Positions 41,476 to 51,990 are shown, counted from the stretch's first letter. The stretch: 64,000 nt of DNA from Cetobacterium sp. NK01 (GCF_024506395.1 NZ_JANIBO010000005.1:1-64000); one strand, 5' to 3'. The notes: generated from the sequence alone by a model not told the origin. Program-made: numbers and translations.

Positions 41476-42459
41476 TTAAAAACTTAACAATGTAACTCTT
41501 TTATTTGTAGCATCTAATTCAACTTGAGAACCAATTGGTAGCGTTAACATAGGATGAGTATGTGAACAATCAAATTCAGCTAAAAAAGGTATTTTTTTAT
41601 CACCAAGAACTTCTAATAAAATCTCATAAGGCCTTTTATTGCTATTTTGATTATTAAATAGTTCATGTTTTCCTAAAATAACTCCACTTATTTTATCAAA
41701 AACTTTATTTAATTTTAAAAATGAAAAACTTCGTTCAATATCAGCAGCAGTTTTTAAAGAATCTTCAATAAATAATATATCTCCACTTTTTATTTCAGGC
41801 ATATATTCACTTCCCCAAATTCCATAAATAGTATTTAAATTTCCACCAATAAGTCTTCCAGAGATTTTTCCAGGAATAACTGTTATTAAATTATTTTTAT
41901 ACATTTTTTTGCATTTTTTTTGATCCTCCCAATTTATAAATTCATCTGTAAATTGTTCCGGAGTTTTTAATAGATAAGGAAATTTTATATTTTCTACTAA
42001 AATATTTGAAAAGTAAGAAAAAGTCTCCTCAACTAAAGGAGGAAATTCACCAAAACTAGAAACTAAAGCAGGACCATAATAAGTTATAATCCCTGTTTTT
42101 GCATAAATGGCTAATAAAATAGCAGTTACATCTGAATATCCTATAAATATTTTTGGATTTTTTTTAATTTCTTCATAATTTATATAAGGCAAAATGGAGT
42201 TAGAATTATTTCCACCAATTGTTGATATTATACATTTTATATCTTTATTTTCAATAAGAGTATTTAATTCACTAGCTCTTTCCAGTATGTTTCCTGATCT
42301 ATAACCTTGATTTTTTCCAGTAAGATTTCCTGCTAATAGTTTAAATCCTTTTTGTTGTAAAAATTCTATAGCCCGTTCATATCTTCTAGGAGCAAAAAAA
42401 GTAACTGGCGAAGATGGTGAATAATAGCCAATTATATCTCCTTTTTTTAATTTAAGCAT
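41476..42459 (-). CDS. LD-carboxypeptidase family S66 (LdcA/MccF-like)
   Basis: A 327-residue S66 peptidase: nucleophile Ser in IGYSDVTAIL, preceded by the family TIGGNNSN turn, Glu in LFIEDSLKTAADIERSF, and His in FDCSHTHPMLTLPIG. LdcA types trim the D-Ala of murein tetrapeptides in recycling, while MccF types cleave microcin C. No microcin genes are present, so murein recycling is likely. No signal peptide, cytoplasmic. Confidence 0.85.
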   Translation of the reverse strand: MLKLKKGDIIGYYSPSSPVTFFAPRRYERAIEFLQQKGFKLLAGNLTGKNQGYRSGNILERASELNTLIENKDIKCIISTIGGNNSNSILPYINYEEIKKNPKIFIGYSDVTAILLAIYAKTGIITYYGPALVSSFGEFPPLVEETFSYFSNILVENIKFPYLLKTPEQFTDEFINWEDQKKCKKMYKNNLITVIPGKISGRLIGGNLNTIYGIWGSEYMPEIKSGDILFIEDSLKTAADIERSFSFLKLNKVFDKISGVILGKHELFNNQNSNKRPYEILLEVLGDKKIPFLAEFDCSHTHPMLTLPIGSQVELDATNKRVTLLSF

Positions 42460-42647
42460 ATACTTTCCTCCTCTATATTTATATTAACTATAAGTATAAC
42501 TTTATAACTTATTCTTGTAAATAATTTAGTTCAAAAATTTAATTAATTTAATTAACTATTTATAATCTTTGTTAAATTTTTTTATTTAGTTTTTTATGTT
42601 ATTATTCCTCTTGAGTAAACTTAAAAATTTTTTAGAGGAGATGTATC
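42460..42647. promoter_or_regulatory. Promoter region of malic enzyme, AT repeats
   Basis: The 188-bp divergent gap has the tandem palindromic motif TTTAATTAATTTAATTAAC at 42538-42556, an AT-rich operator pattern like those bound by CitB/DcuR-type regulators; the candidate regulator is encoded at 44832-45500. TTGAGT at 42611 could be a -35. No ORF. Confidence 0.4.
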
Positions 42648-43817
42648 ATGAAAAAAGAAACTGTTTATGAAAAATCATTAGAACTTCACGAAAAAAATAA
42701 GGGAAAAATTGAGGTTATTAGTAAAGTATCTGTAACTTCAAAAGAAGAGCTTAGTTTAGCTTATTCACCAGGAGTTGCTGAACCTTGTAGAAGAATAGCA
42801 GAAAATAAAACTGACGTTTATAAATATACTTCTAAAGGAAATATGGTCGCTGTTATAAGTGATGGGTCTGCTGTATTAGGACTTGGAAACATTGGAGCTG
42901 AAGCTGCTTTACCTGTTATGGAAGGAAAATCTATTCTTTTTAAAGAGTTTGCTGGAGTTAACGCATTTCCTATATGCTTAGATACTCAAGATACTGAAGA
43001 GATTATAAAAACTTGTAAAATATTAGCACCTAGCTTTGGTGGAATAAATTTAGAAGATATTTCCGCTCCTAGATGTATTGAAATTGAAACTAGATTAAAA
43101 GAGGAGTTAGATATACCTGTATTTCACGATGATCAACATGGAACTGCCATTGTTGTAACAGCAGGAATTTTAAATTCATACAAACTTTTAAAAAAAGATA
43201 TAACTAAAGCTAAAGTTATTGTTTGTGGAGCTGGAGCTGCAGGATCATCTATCATTAAAATGATTAAAACTTTAGGAGTAGCAGATATTTTAGCTATAGA
43301 TATTGATGGTATCATTGCTAGAGATGATAAAAATAGGGAATATAACTTTCTAACTAAAGAGTTATCTGAAATTACAAATAAAGAAAACTTAAAGGGTGGA
43401 TTAAAAGAAGCAATAAAAGGAGCAGATATATTTATTGGAGTGTCGGCACCAAGACTTTTAAAACCTGAAATGGTAAAAGAGATGAATAAAGATTCAATTA
43501 TTTTTGCAATGGCTAATCCTACTCCAGAAATTATGCCAGAAGAAGCTCTAGCTGCAGGAGCAAAAATTGTTGGTACAGGAAGATCAGACTATCCTAACCA
43601 AATTAACAATGTTTTAGCATTCCCTGGACTATTTAAAGGTGCACTTGAAAGTGGAGCAAAAAAAATAACTGAAGAAATGAAGTTTGCAACTTCTCAAGCT
43701 ATAGCCAATCTTATAACTGATGAAGAATTAACAACTGAATATGTAATACCTAGTCCATTTGATCCTAGAGTTGCAGAGGCTGTAGCAAAATCTATTTCAG
43801 ATTTAGTTAAAAAATAA
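42648..43817 (+). CDS. NAD-dependent malic enzyme
   Basis: A 389-residue short-form malic enzyme, SfcA/MaeB core: LAYSPGVAEPCRRIAENK, the substrate-binding PICLDTQDTEEI, metal-binding FHDDQHGTAIVVTAG, NAD-binding GAGAAGSSI and the C-terminal FALATPTPEI-like stretch (IIFAMANPTPEIMPEEAL). It decarboxylates malate to pyruvate with NAD. Followed after 32 bp by a permease, and the pair is flanked by a CitA/B-like two-component system, all pointing to malate fermentation. Confidence 0.92.
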   Translation: MKKETVYEKSLELHEKNKGKIEVISKVSVTSKEELSLAYSPGVAEPCRRIAENKTDVYKYTSKGNMVAVISDGSAVLGLGNIGAEAALPVMEGKSILFKEFAGVNAFPICLDTQDTEEIIKTCKILAPSFGGINLEDISAPRCIEIETRLKEELDIPVFHDDQHGTAIVVTAGILNSYKLLKKDITKAKVIVCGAGAAGSSIIKMIKTLGVADILAIDIDGIIARDDKNREYNFLTKELSEITNKENLKGGLKEAIKGADIFIGVSAPRLLKPEMVKEMNKDSIIFAMANPTPEIMPEEALAAGAKIVGTGRSDYPNQINNVLAFPGLFKGALESGAKKITEEMKFATSQAIANLITDEELTTEYVIPSPFDPRVAEAVAKSISDLVKK

Positions 43818-43849
43818 TCTTTAAAATAAAGAATAAGTGAGGTTTTAAT

Positions 43850-44776
43850 GTGTTAGATACGATATTAAATTCTATTGTACCAGTATTTTTTGTAATCGCT
43901 TTAGGGTGGTTTTCTGGAAAAAAGAAAATTGTTTCAATAGAACATAAAAAGGCTTTTGCTGACTATGTAATGATGTTCAGTTTCCCGCTACATCTTTTTA
44001 TTGGTAGTGCTAAAGCTAATCCTAAGACTCTTTTAGATATTAGAATAATATCTTCATTTGCTTTAGCTTTAATGGGACTTTATGTAATTTCATTTCTTAT
44101 TCAAAAGCATATTTTTAAATATGATTCAAGAAAAGCTGCACAAGGTTCAATTGTATGTGCATTCCCTAATATGGCATTTATGGGGATTCCAGTATTAACA
44201 TCTTTAATTGGACCGGAAGCTTTAATCTCTGTTGCAATTGGTAACGTTATAACAAGTGTTTTTATGATTCCTATAACTACAATTATATTAGAATCAAAAG
44301 ATGCTACAGCAAGTCCTATAAAAATAATTAAATCAAGTTTAATCAACTGTATGAAAAAGCCATTAATTATAGCTCCCATATTAGGATTACTTTGTTCTGT
44401 ATTTCATATTGAAGTACCTAAGGTTATTTTTCATTCTTTTGAGCTTATCGGGAAAAGTACATCAGGAGTTTCATTATTTTCTTTAGGATTAATTATGGCT
44501 AGTTATAAAATTGTTTTATCAGGACAAGTTTATTTCAATATATTTATGAAAAATATATTACAACCTATTTTAATGAGTGGTTTAATTGTTTTATTTCATT
44601 TAAAGGGTATTATGGCTAAGGAAATTTTACTACTATGCGCTATGCCAACAGCTACAATTTCAACAATGTTTGGATTAAAATATGGAGTTTCAGAAGTTGA
44701 AAGTTCTAGTTCTGCAATAGTTGGAACAATTTTCTCTATTGTAACACTTAGTTTTTTAATATCATTTATACTTTAA
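43850..44776 (+). CDS. AEC-family (malate) permease
   Basis: A 308-residue auxin-efflux-carrier family transporter with about ten helices (two inverted five-helix halves) and family segments SIVPVFFVIALGWFSGKK and ALAFPNMAFMGIPVL-like (CAFPNMAFMGIPVLT). MleP-type relatives import malate. The start is GTG at 43850 after GAGGTTTTAAT. Operonic with malic enzyme, so malate uptake is inferred. Confidence 0.85.
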   Translation: MLDTILNSIVPVFFVIALGWFSGKKKIVSIEHKKAFADYVMMFSFPLHLFIGSAKANPKTLLDIRIISSFALALMGLYVISFLIQKHIFKYDSRKAAQGSIVCAFPNMAFMGIPVLTSLIGPEALISVAIGNVITSVFMIPITTIILESKDATASPIKIIKSSLINCMKKPLIIAPILGLLCSVFHIEVPKVIFHSFELIGKSTSGVSLFSLGLIMASYKIVLSGQVYFNIFMKNILQPILMSGLIVLFHLKGIMAKEILLLCAMPTATISTMFGLKYGVSEVESSSSAIVGTIFSIVTLSFLISFIL

Positions 44777-44800
44777 ATCAAAATATTAATTTTTATACGC

Positions 44801-44834
44801 AAAAAACACTAGAAATAAATTCTAGTGTTTTTTA
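44801..44834. terminator. Bidirectional terminator
   Basis: A 14-bp stem (AAAAAACACTAGAA/TTCTAGTGTTTTTT) lies between the permease and the response regulator. Confidence 0.85.
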
Positions 44835-45500
44835 ATTTTGATATTTATAAAAATTTTCAGGTCTTCCAATCTCTCCATAAGATGTATTTATAATCAATTT
44901 ATTTATAGAAACCAAATATTTTAAATATTTATTTAAAGTTACCGTACTTATATTAAGATGCTCAGAAAGTTTATTAGCATTCCACCATTTTTTCCTGTTT
45001 TCATTTAAAAAAAACTCAATTTTATCTAAAGTTTTTTTATTTATCCCCTTTGGAAATTCTAATTGATTTGAGTCAAAGGCAAAATATTCATCATACTCTT
45101 CTTGAATCATTACAGATTTTATAAGTATCTCATTTTTTTTAAAAAATTTTATTATAGCTGAATCTAATCTATTTTGACTATATGGTTTTATTAAAAAATC
45201 TATAGCACCAAATGCAATTGCCTCTTTTATTTTATTAGACTCATTTAATGCCGTAATAAAAATAATATCTGTTAATATATTTTTATTCCTAATTTTTTTT
45301 AATATTTCAATTCCATTGCTTTCACCTAAATAAACATCACAAAGAATTAAATCAATTTTAGTTTTTTCTAAAACTTCTAATACAGCTGCCTCACTCTTAA
45401 CTATATCTATAACTTCTAAATTGCTATATTTCTCTAAAAATATTTTATTTATAGATGCAACCATAGGATCATCTTCAACAATTAATACCTTGTATATCAT
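44832..45500 (-). CDS. CitB/DcuR-like response regulator
   Basis: A 222-residue regulator with a receiver domain (phosphoacceptor D55 in LILCDVYLG, switch KPYSQ) and a C-terminal HTH like DcuR/CitB (KWWNANKLSEHLNISTVTLNKYLKYL), rather than the LuxR or winged-helix type. It overlaps the kinase gene by 26 bp. It likely activates malic enzyme and permease. Confidence 0.88.
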   Translation of the reverse strand: MIYKVLIVEDDPMVASINKIFLEKYSNLEVIDIVKSEAAVLEVLEKTKIDLILCDVYLGESNGIEILKKIRNKNILTDIIFITALNESNKIKEAIAFGAIDFLIKPYSQNRLDSAIIKFFKKNEILIKSVMIQEEYDEYFAFDSNQLEFPKGINKKTLDKIEFFLNENRKKWWNANKLSEHLNISTVTLNKYLKYLVSINKLIINTSYGEIGRPENFYKYQN

Positions 45501-47064
45501 TACTATTCTCCTTGTTTAATATAATTGTAAAGTATTTTCCTCCCTCTACTTCTTCTAAGATAAATCTACCATTATAAAGTTCAATTTTAGACTTTACAAG
45601 AGATAACCCTATTCCGCGATTCTCTCCCTTAGAAGATACATATCTTTCAAACATTTTTTCTTTTATGATAGGATCAATTTTTAAACCATTATCAAATACA
45701 GTTATCTGAATAGAATCTTCATCTTCTAATAAAAGTAGTTCAATCTGCTTATTTTCTGTTTTACTTTTTTCCAAAGCTTCAATTGCATTCTCTAAAAGAT
45801 TAGATACTATAGTTATTATATCTAAAGACGTAATAGAACCATGCTCTCTAAATAAAACTGAATCTTGGTCAATAGTAAATAAGATACCTTTTTCTTTTAT
45901 AACACTGAATTTTCCAATTAAAATTCCTAATATATAATAATCTGATATATTAGCAATTTCAGTTAAAATTTTCATATTACTATTTTCTAAATTTTTCATA
46001 TATTCTTGAACTAAATCATATTTTTTTAATTGAATTAAACCTGATATAACCTGAAGTTGATTTTTAAATTCATGGTTATTTTCACGAAATCCGTTAATAA
46101 CATTATTTATACTTGTTAATTCTTTTGCCAAGTTAATAATTTCAATATGTTTATAAAATGTTATGATTACTCCTAGATGAGTTTTTTCTTCTAAAAGATG
46201 TATTATACATACAAAAACCTTTTCATGACCAACTTTTATCTCTTTAAAATAAATATTTTTTTTCTCATAAAAAATATTGCTAAATTTTTCTATAAAAGAG
46301 TTAATTTCAAATTCATGAAGAATTTCGAAAACTTTTTTATTGATGTTTATTATCTCAAAAGTTGAATTTAAAACAACAACTCCCTCATGAATATTATCTA
46401 TAATAGCTGCTTGTTGTTGAACAAGACTTTTGGTATTTATATATAATTTTGTGATCTCTTCTGGTTCTAAATCTAACATTTCTTTTTTAATCTTTTTAGC
46501 AAAAATTTTTGAACTTATAAAAATAAAAATTGAACTTATTAACGATAAGACTAAAATTTTTAATAAAATTAAAAATATCGTATGTTTAAAAATATTAAAA
46601 AGCTTTCCAACCATAACAAAGCCAATAATTTTATCATCTTCTACAATAGGCTCAAACCTTCTATAGGTTAATCCTTGAGAACCTTTAGTTATTATAAAAT
46701 AACCTTTTTTATTTTTTAAAACATTTTCACTATCTTTGGTTCCAAAAGTTTCTCCTATTTTACTAGGATCTAAATGACTAAATCTAAGGTTATTCTTATC
46801 TGCTATAACTACTATATCTACATCTTGATTATTATCAACAAAAACCTCTGCATATTTTTGAAGATTAAACTTTTTAGAAATTATAGATTCTTTTACAAAT
46901 CTTGTATCAGATATTTCAAGAGCTACTTCATTTAAACTTCTTTTTACTTTGTTAGTTTCATTATTAACTTCAGTATATGTAATTATTCCTATGAGAAGTA
47001 TTAACAATGGAGTTGTTATTAAAATAGACAATTTTATAACTCTTTGCTCAAATCTACTTTTCAT
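45475..47064 (-). CDS. CitA/DcuS-like sensor histidine kinase
   Basis: A 529-residue kinase with helix 1 about 10-30, a periplasmic sCache/PAS sensor (about 35-160, with the family NLRFSHLDPSKIGETF), helix 2 about 163-185, a cytosolic PAS (about 205-300) and a transmitter with the SpoOB-type H-box ENNHEFKNQLQVISGL and ATPase DNGLKIDP..GENRGIGLSLV. DcuS/CitA kinases sense C4-dicarboxylates or citrate; neighbours suggest malate. First gene of the kinase-regulator pair. Confidence 0.9.
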   Translation of the reverse strand: MKSRFEQRVIKLSILITTPLLILLIGIITYTEVNNETNKVKRSLNEVALEISDTRFVKESIISKKFNLQKYAEVFVDNNQDVDIVVIADKNNLRFSHLDPSKIGETFGTKDSENVLKNKKGYFIITKGSQGLTYRRFEPIVEDDKIIGFVMVGKLFNIFKHTIFLILLKILVLSLISSIFIFISSKIFAKKIKKEMLDLEPEEITKLYINTKSLVQQQAAIIDNIHEGVVVLNSTFEIININKKVFEILHEFEINSFIEKFSNIFYEKKNIYFKEIKVGHEKVFVCIIHLLEEKTHLGVIITFYKHIEIINLAKELTSINNVINGFRENNHEFKNQLQVISGLIQLKKYDLVQEYMKNLENSNMKILTEIANISDYYILGILIGKFSVIKEKGILFTIDQDSVLFREHGSITSLDIITIVSNLLENAIEALEKSKTENKQIELLLLEDEDSIQITVFDNGLKIDPIIKEKMFERYVSSKGENRGIGLSLVKSKIELYNGRFILEEVEGGKYFTIILNKENSNDIQGINC

Positions 47065-47108
47065 CCTTGCCTCCTTAAAATACTTAAGGAATAATTATAA
47101 CATATTTT

Positions 47109-47675
47109 TTAACAAAACTCTTTAAAATTATCTATAGTATTTATATTTCTTAAATATTTTAAGTACTCTTCAGTTAATTCTATGTGTTTTACCTTATTCC
47201 CTTCTTCTAAAAATGCAATCTTATATTTTTTTTGCTCTACTAATTTTTTTACAGAATTAAAAATATTTTTAGAATAAATTCCTACTAAATAATCTATTCT
47301 ACCATTTATTTTAGGAACAATTATATCCCAATTTTCTATTTTTAATTCATTTATAAGCTCTTCAATTAATCTTTCACTTAGAAAAGGTAAATCACATGGT
47401 AATATTATAGCAAATTCATTTTTTATTTTAGGGAGTACTGTAAAAAATCCTCCCATTGGTCCTATATTTTTTATTTCATCTGAGTACACATTAACTCCTA
47501 AATAATCAAGCTCATTTGAATTTGAACTAATTAAAATTTCGTCAATTTGTTTTATTTTTTTTATATTTTCTAAAATTATTTCAATAAAAAATTTTCCATC
47601 TTTTTTTAGAAGGGCTTTATTTTTATATTCCATTCTAGATCCTTTCCCTCCGGCTAAAATTATACAGCTTATCAT
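47109..47675 (-). CDS. mobA: Molybdenum cofactor guanylyltransferase
   Basis: A 188-residue MobA: N-terminal GTP-binding LAGGKGSRM, the ALL-KDGKFFIE segment, and the Mg-binding ILPCDLPFLS. It joins GMP to molybdopterin to form the bis-MGD cofactor needed by the divergent formate dehydrogenase. Ribosome binding site on the minus strand GGGAGG; gap to fdh start 135 bp holds both promoters. Confidence 0.88.
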   Translation of the reverse strand: MISCIILAGGKGSRMEYKNKALLKKDGKFFIEIILENIKKIKQIDEILISSNSNELDYLGVNVYSDEIKNIGPMGGFFTVLPKIKNEFAIILPCDLPFLSERLIEELINELKIENWDIIVPKINGRIDYLVGIYSKNIFNSVKKLVEQKKYKIAFLEEGNKVKHIELTEEYLKYLRNINTIDNFKEFC

Positions 47676-47810
47676 AAATCCTCCCAGTAATTTATTTTTA
47701 GTATATTATTGAGAAATTTCTTCTATTATCCTTTTTTATTTGTAAAGGAACTCTCATAATTTAAGTGTATATATAGTTAAATATCATAAGAAAATCTAAG
47801 GAGGGACATT

Positions 47811-50453
47811 GTGGTCAAAGTAACATTAAATAATAATATTATTGAACTTGATGAAACACTATCAGTATTAGATGCCTTAAATAAAATAGGAATTGAACTA
47901 CCTAATTTTTGTCATGATAGCAGACTAGATAAAAATTTTGGTGTTTGTGGACTCTGCACAATAAATATCAATGGTTCATTAAAAAAAGCATGTCAAACTA
48001 AAGTTGAAGAAAACTTAATTTTAAATACAGATAGTGACGATGTTCTAACTTTTAGGAAAAATTTGCTTCAAGATTACATTGATAATCATCATGAAAATTG
48101 TCTCATTTGTCCTAAAACTAGTGATTGTAGATTACAAAAATATTGCTTCCAATATGAAATAGAAAAAAAGATTCCCACTACTAATCTATTACCTATAGAT
48201 TCTAGTAATCCATTTTATTATGTTGATCCAAATAAATGTGTCGCTTGTGGAAGATGTTTTCAAATTTGCACTAATCTTCAATGTAATCATGCTATAAAGA
48301 TGGGAAGTACTAATGGTAAAAGACACTCTATATTAGATCAAACTAAATGTGTGTCATGTGGTAATTGTATTAGTAAGTGTCCCACTGGAGCTCTTATGGC
48401 TAAATCAAAAATTAAATTTAGAATTTGTGACACAGAAAAAACTAATACCACATGTATTTATTGTGGGGTTGGCTGTCAAATTGAATTTAGAACAATAAAT
48501 AATAAAGTTGTTGGGGCTACTCCAAGAGATATTTCACCTAATAATGGCTTATTATGTGTCAAAGGAAAGTTTGGATTTTCATTCATTAATCATAAAAATA
48601 GATTAAAAAATCCATTAATTAGAAAAAATGGTGTTTTAACAGAAGCAACTTGGGATGAAGCGTATAAATTAATCACTAATAAATTTAGAGAAATTAAGGA
48701 TAAATTCGGCTCAGATGCTATTGGAGGATTCTCTTCTGCTAAATGTACAAATGAAGAAAATTACCTTTTTCAAAAATTTATGAGAGTTGCCATTGGAACA
48801 AATAATATAGATCATTGTGCAAGATTTTGTCATTCAACAACAGGAAGTGGTCTTGGGCTTAGTTTAGGAATTGGTGCTATGACTAATAGTATTGAAGAAA
48901 TTTCTAATAATAAAACTATATTTATACTTGGATCTAATGCACGAGAGACTCACCCTGTTATTGGTACTATGATAAAAAGAGCTAAGCAAAGAGGTGCTAA
49001 ATTAGTTATAGTAGACCCTAGAAAAATAGATATGAGTGAAATTGCCGATTATTTTTTACAAATTAATTTAAAGAGTAATTCTGCTCTTTTAAACGGAATG
49101 ATTAATGTTATTATTAGTGAAAATCTTTACAACAAAGATTTTGTTTCTAAAAATACAGAAAAATTTGATGAACTTCTAGAAAGTTCTAGAAAATATACTC
49201 CAGAATATGTATCAAAACTTTGTGGAATATCACCAGAAGATATTAGAGCTGTTGCTAGACTATATGCCGATGGTCCAACAGCTACTTATTTTACAATGGG
49301 AATAACTCAACATACTAATGGAACTTATGAGGTTCAGGAATTAGCTACATTAGCTCTTTTATGCGGTAATCTTGGAATTAAAAACGCTGGGTTAAATCCT
49401 CTTAGAGGTCAAAATAATGTCCAGGGAGCGGGGGACATGGGAGCATATCCTAATAAATATCCTGGAAATCAAAAAGTTGATGATTCTGAAATTAGAAAAC
49501 AATTTGAAGATTTTTGGGGTGTTAAACTTAATGAAAAAATTGGAAAATTTGGCCCTTCAATGATTGAAGCTGCTGGGAATGGTGATATTAAAGCGTTATA
49601 TATAATCGGTGAAAACCCTGTTTTATCTGATGCTGATTTAAATCATGTAAAATCTTCTTTATCTAAAATAGACTTTTTAGTTGTTCAAGATCTTTTTTTG
49701 ACTGAAACAACTGAATACGCAGATGTTGTTTTACCTGCATGTAGTTTTGCTGAGAAAAATGGAACTTTTACAAATACTGAAAGACGTATTCAACGAGTTC
49801 GAAAAGCTATTAATCCAATTGGAAATTCAAAATCTGATTATGAAATACTATTAGATTTATTTAAATTTATGGACTTTCCTCAAAACTATACTTCGCCTGA
49901 AGACGTGACTATTGAAATTGGAAAAATAGTAAAAAATTATTCAGGTTTAAATTATAAATTAATTGAGAATATAGGAATACAATGGCCTATTATAAATAAT
50001 TGTGGTACTGATATATTACATAAAAATGGTATTTCTCGGGGGAAAGGACTTCTATTTGAAAATGATGAGCTTATATCTGGAGAAAATAAAACTGAGCAAT
50101 TTCCATATCTCTTAACTACTGGCAGAGTTTTATATCAATATCATACTAGAACTTTAACTGGTAAAATTGATGGTCTTAATGAAAAATCACCTCATAGTTT
50201 TATAGAAATTAACCCCATTACTGCAGCTGAATTAAATATAATTAATGGAGAACGAATTAAAGTTTTATCTTTAAGAGGAGAAATTGAAACTTATGCAGAA
50301 ATTACAGATAAAGTTAAAGAAGATATATTCTTTATGCCATTTCATTTTATTGATGGTGCTCCAAACTATCTAACGGATGCATCTCATTTAGATAATGTTG
50401 CTCATATGCCTGAATTTAAAACTATCGCTGTTAATATTCAAAAATTAAGCTAA
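47811..50453 (+). CDS. fdhA: Formate dehydrogenase alpha subunit (NuoG-like N terminus)
   Basis: An 880-residue molybdo/tungsto-enzyme: N-terminal [2Fe-2S] (about 34-62, CHDSRLDKNFGVCGLC), His-Cys [4Fe-4S] (about 98-118), two ferredoxin clusters CVACGRCFQICTNLQC and CVSCGNCISKCPTGA, then the MGD region starting CIYCGVGC. The metal ligand is Cys in ARFCHSTTG, not selenocysteine. The long iron-sulfur arm resembles NAD- or ferredoxin-linked cytosolic formate dehydrogenases, but no diaphorase gene follows; electron partner unknown. The start is GTG after GGAGGG. A terminator follows. Confidence 0.9.
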   Translation: MVKVTLNNNIIELDETLSVLDALNKIGIELPNFCHDSRLDKNFGVCGLCTININGSLKKACQTKVEENLILNTDSDDVLTFRKNLLQDYIDNHHENCLICPKTSDCRLQKYCFQYEIEKKIPTTNLLPIDSSNPFYYVDPNKCVACGRCFQICTNLQCNHAIKMGSTNGKRHSILDQTKCVSCGNCISKCPTGALMAKSKIKFRICDTEKTNTTCIYCGVGCQIEFRTINNKVVGATPRDISPNNGLLCVKGKFGFSFINHKNRLKNPLIRKNGVLTEATWDEAYKLITNKFREIKDKFGSDAIGGFSSAKCTNEENYLFQKFMRVAIGTNNIDHCARFCHSTTGSGLGLSLGIGAMTNSIEEISNNKTIFILGSNARETHPVIGTMIKRAKQRGAKLVIVDPRKIDMSEIADYFLQINLKSNSALLNGMINVIISENLYNKDFVSKNTEKFDELLESSRKYTPEYVSKLCGISPEDIRAVARLYADGPTATYFTMGITQHTNGTYEVQELATLALLCGNLGIKNAGLNPLRGQNNVQGAGDMGAYPNKYPGNQKVDDSEIRKQFEDFWGVKLNEKIGKFGPSMIEAAGNGDIKALYIIGENPVLSDADLNHVKSSLSKIDFLVVQDLFLTETTEYADVVLPACSFAEKNGTFTNTERRIQRVRKAINPIGNSKSDYEILLDLFKFMDFPQNYTSPEDVTIEIGKIVKNYSGLNYKLIENIGIQWPIINNCGTDILHKNGISRGKGLLFENDELISGENKTEQFPYLLTTGRVLYQYHTRTLTGKIDGLNEKSPHSFIEINPITAAELNIINGERIKVLSLRGEIETYAEITDKVKEDIFFMPFHFIDGAPNYLTDASHLDNVAHMPEFKTIAVNIQKLS

Positions 50454-50475
50454 AATAAAAAAGAAAATATTTTTT

Positions 50476-50502
50476 AGGGATGGTTTAAAACCATCCCTTT
50501 TT
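50476..50502 (+). terminator. Rho-independent terminator
   Basis: An 11-bp stem AGGGATGGTTT/AAACCATCCCT with T-run after the formate dehydrogenase gene. Confidence 0.85.
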
Positions 50503-50534
50503 AAATCTCTAATTTTATTTTTTAAAAGAATTTT

Positions 50535-51977
50535 TTAATACTTTGACAAATTATTTATTAATTTTTTTAAATAATTATAAATTCTTTCAGTAGATGATAT
50601 ATCTAAATATTCACTAGGAGTATGAACTTCTTTAATATTCGGCCCTATACTTATAATATCCATATTAGGGTACTTTTGTGATATTGCTCCACACTCTAAT
50701 CCTGCATGAATAACTTCAACTTTCATGTCTTTTTTATATAATTCCTTATAAGTTGAAATTGCTTTTTCTCTTAAATTAGAAATTGGATTGAATCTCCATT
50801 CTGGATATCCTGCAGAAAAATCATAATTTGCACCAAATTCTTCAACAATATTTACAATCTTATCTTGTAACTCTTTTAAAATATTTACTTCAGAACTTCT
50901 TAAAGAAACTATTATTTCAATTGAATCAACAGATGTTTTTACAATAGCTAAATTATCAGATGATTCAACTATATCAGGGTATTCTTTAATCCAAGTATTA
51001 ACTCCTGTAGGTATATTTTTAATTAAACCTAAATAATTTTTAAAAGATTCTTTATCAATAACTTTAGTGATCGTATCTACTTCTATCATTTCTACCTGGA
51101 TATTGGGTTCAAAAGACCTATATTTTTCTAAAATTTTATTTATAGAATTTTTTATCGTTGTAGAAATATCTTTTTTAGAAGAAATAGTAGCAGAAGCATT
51201 TCTAGGAATAGCATTATCTTTACTTCCACCTGAGATTTCAACTAGAAAGATTTCTTCTTCAAAGTTAATATCACTTAAAATTTCAGATATTATTTTATTT
51301 GCATTACCTTTTTTCTTATGAATTTCAACTCCAGAATGACCTCCAGATAAATTTTTGACTTCAATATTCCAAGAAAAAGAAAGATCTTCGTATACTTTAG
51401 TAGTTGGTAAAGTGATATCTAATTCAATTCCACCAGCTGATCCCACTGTTATAATACCTTCATCTTCTGAATCTAAATTTATAAGCATACTTCCTTTTAA
51501 AATTTTAGAATCTATGGCCAAAGCTCCACCTAAATCAACTTCTTCAGATGTTGTTCCAAGAAATTCTATCGGACCGTGTTCAAAAGAATCATCTTCTAGA
51601 ATAGCCATAGCTATCGCAACAGCTATTCCATTATCAGCACCTAAAGTTGTTTTATTTGCTTTTAATTTATTTCCATCAACAATTAAATCAATAGGATCTT
51701 TTGAAAAGTCATGGAAACTGTCATCTTCCTTCTCACAAACCATATCTAAGTGTCCTTGCATAATAATACCTGATGAACTTTCATAACCTAAAGAAGCTTT
51801 TTTTCTTAAAACTACATTATAAGAACTATCTTGGTAAGTTTCAAGTCCTAATTTTCTTCCAAAATCAACAATATAATCACTAATTGCTTTCTCTTGATAA
51901 GATTCTCTAGGAATTTTAGATATCTCTTCAAAGTAATAGAAAACTCTTTCTGGTTGTAATTTTTTTAATTTTCTCAC
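50535..51977 (-). CDS. pepD: Aminoacyl-histidine dipeptidase PepD (M20C)
   Basis: A 480-residue dizinc dipeptidase: metal ligands in QGHLDMVCEKE, LGADNGIAVAIAM, SEEVDLGGALAI, NLDSEDEG, and the lid domain after about 190. PepD (carnosinase) hydrolyses Xaa-His and other dipeptides. It lies 13 bp downstream of a YfcC-type transporter, and the whole segment is next to histidine-catabolism genes, so peptide uptake feeding histidine degradation is a reasonable reading. Cytoplasmic; no signal. Confidence 0.9.
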   Translation of the reverse strand: MRKLKKLQPERVFYYFEEISKIPRESYQEKAISDYIVDFGRKLGLETYQDSSYNVVLRKKASLGYESSSGIIMQGHLDMVCEKEDDSFHDFSKDPIDLIVDGNKLKANKTTLGADNGIAVAIAMAILEDDSFEHGPIEFLGTTSEEVDLGGALAIDSKILKGSMLINLDSEDEGIITVGSAGGIELDITLPTTKVYEDLSFSWNIEVKNLSGGHSGVEIHKKKGNANKIISEILSDINFEEEIFLVEISGGSKDNAIPRNASATISSKKDISTTIKNSINKILEKYRSFEPNIQVEMIEVDTITKVIDKESFKNYLGLIKNIPTGVNTWIKEYPDIVESSDNLAIVKTSVDSIEIIVSLRSSEVNILKELQDKIVNIVEEFGANYDFSAGYPEWRFNPISNLREKAISTYKELYKKDMKVEVIHAGLECGAISQKYPNMDIISIGPNIKEVHTPSEYLDISSTERIYNYLKKLINNLSKY

Positions 51978-51990
51978 TTTATACCTCCAG

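Noticed and set aside
47811-50453. Possible selenocysteine in formate dehydrogenase
   Set aside because: The metal-ligand position is an ordinary Cys codon in ARFCHSTTG and the frame has no internal TGA.
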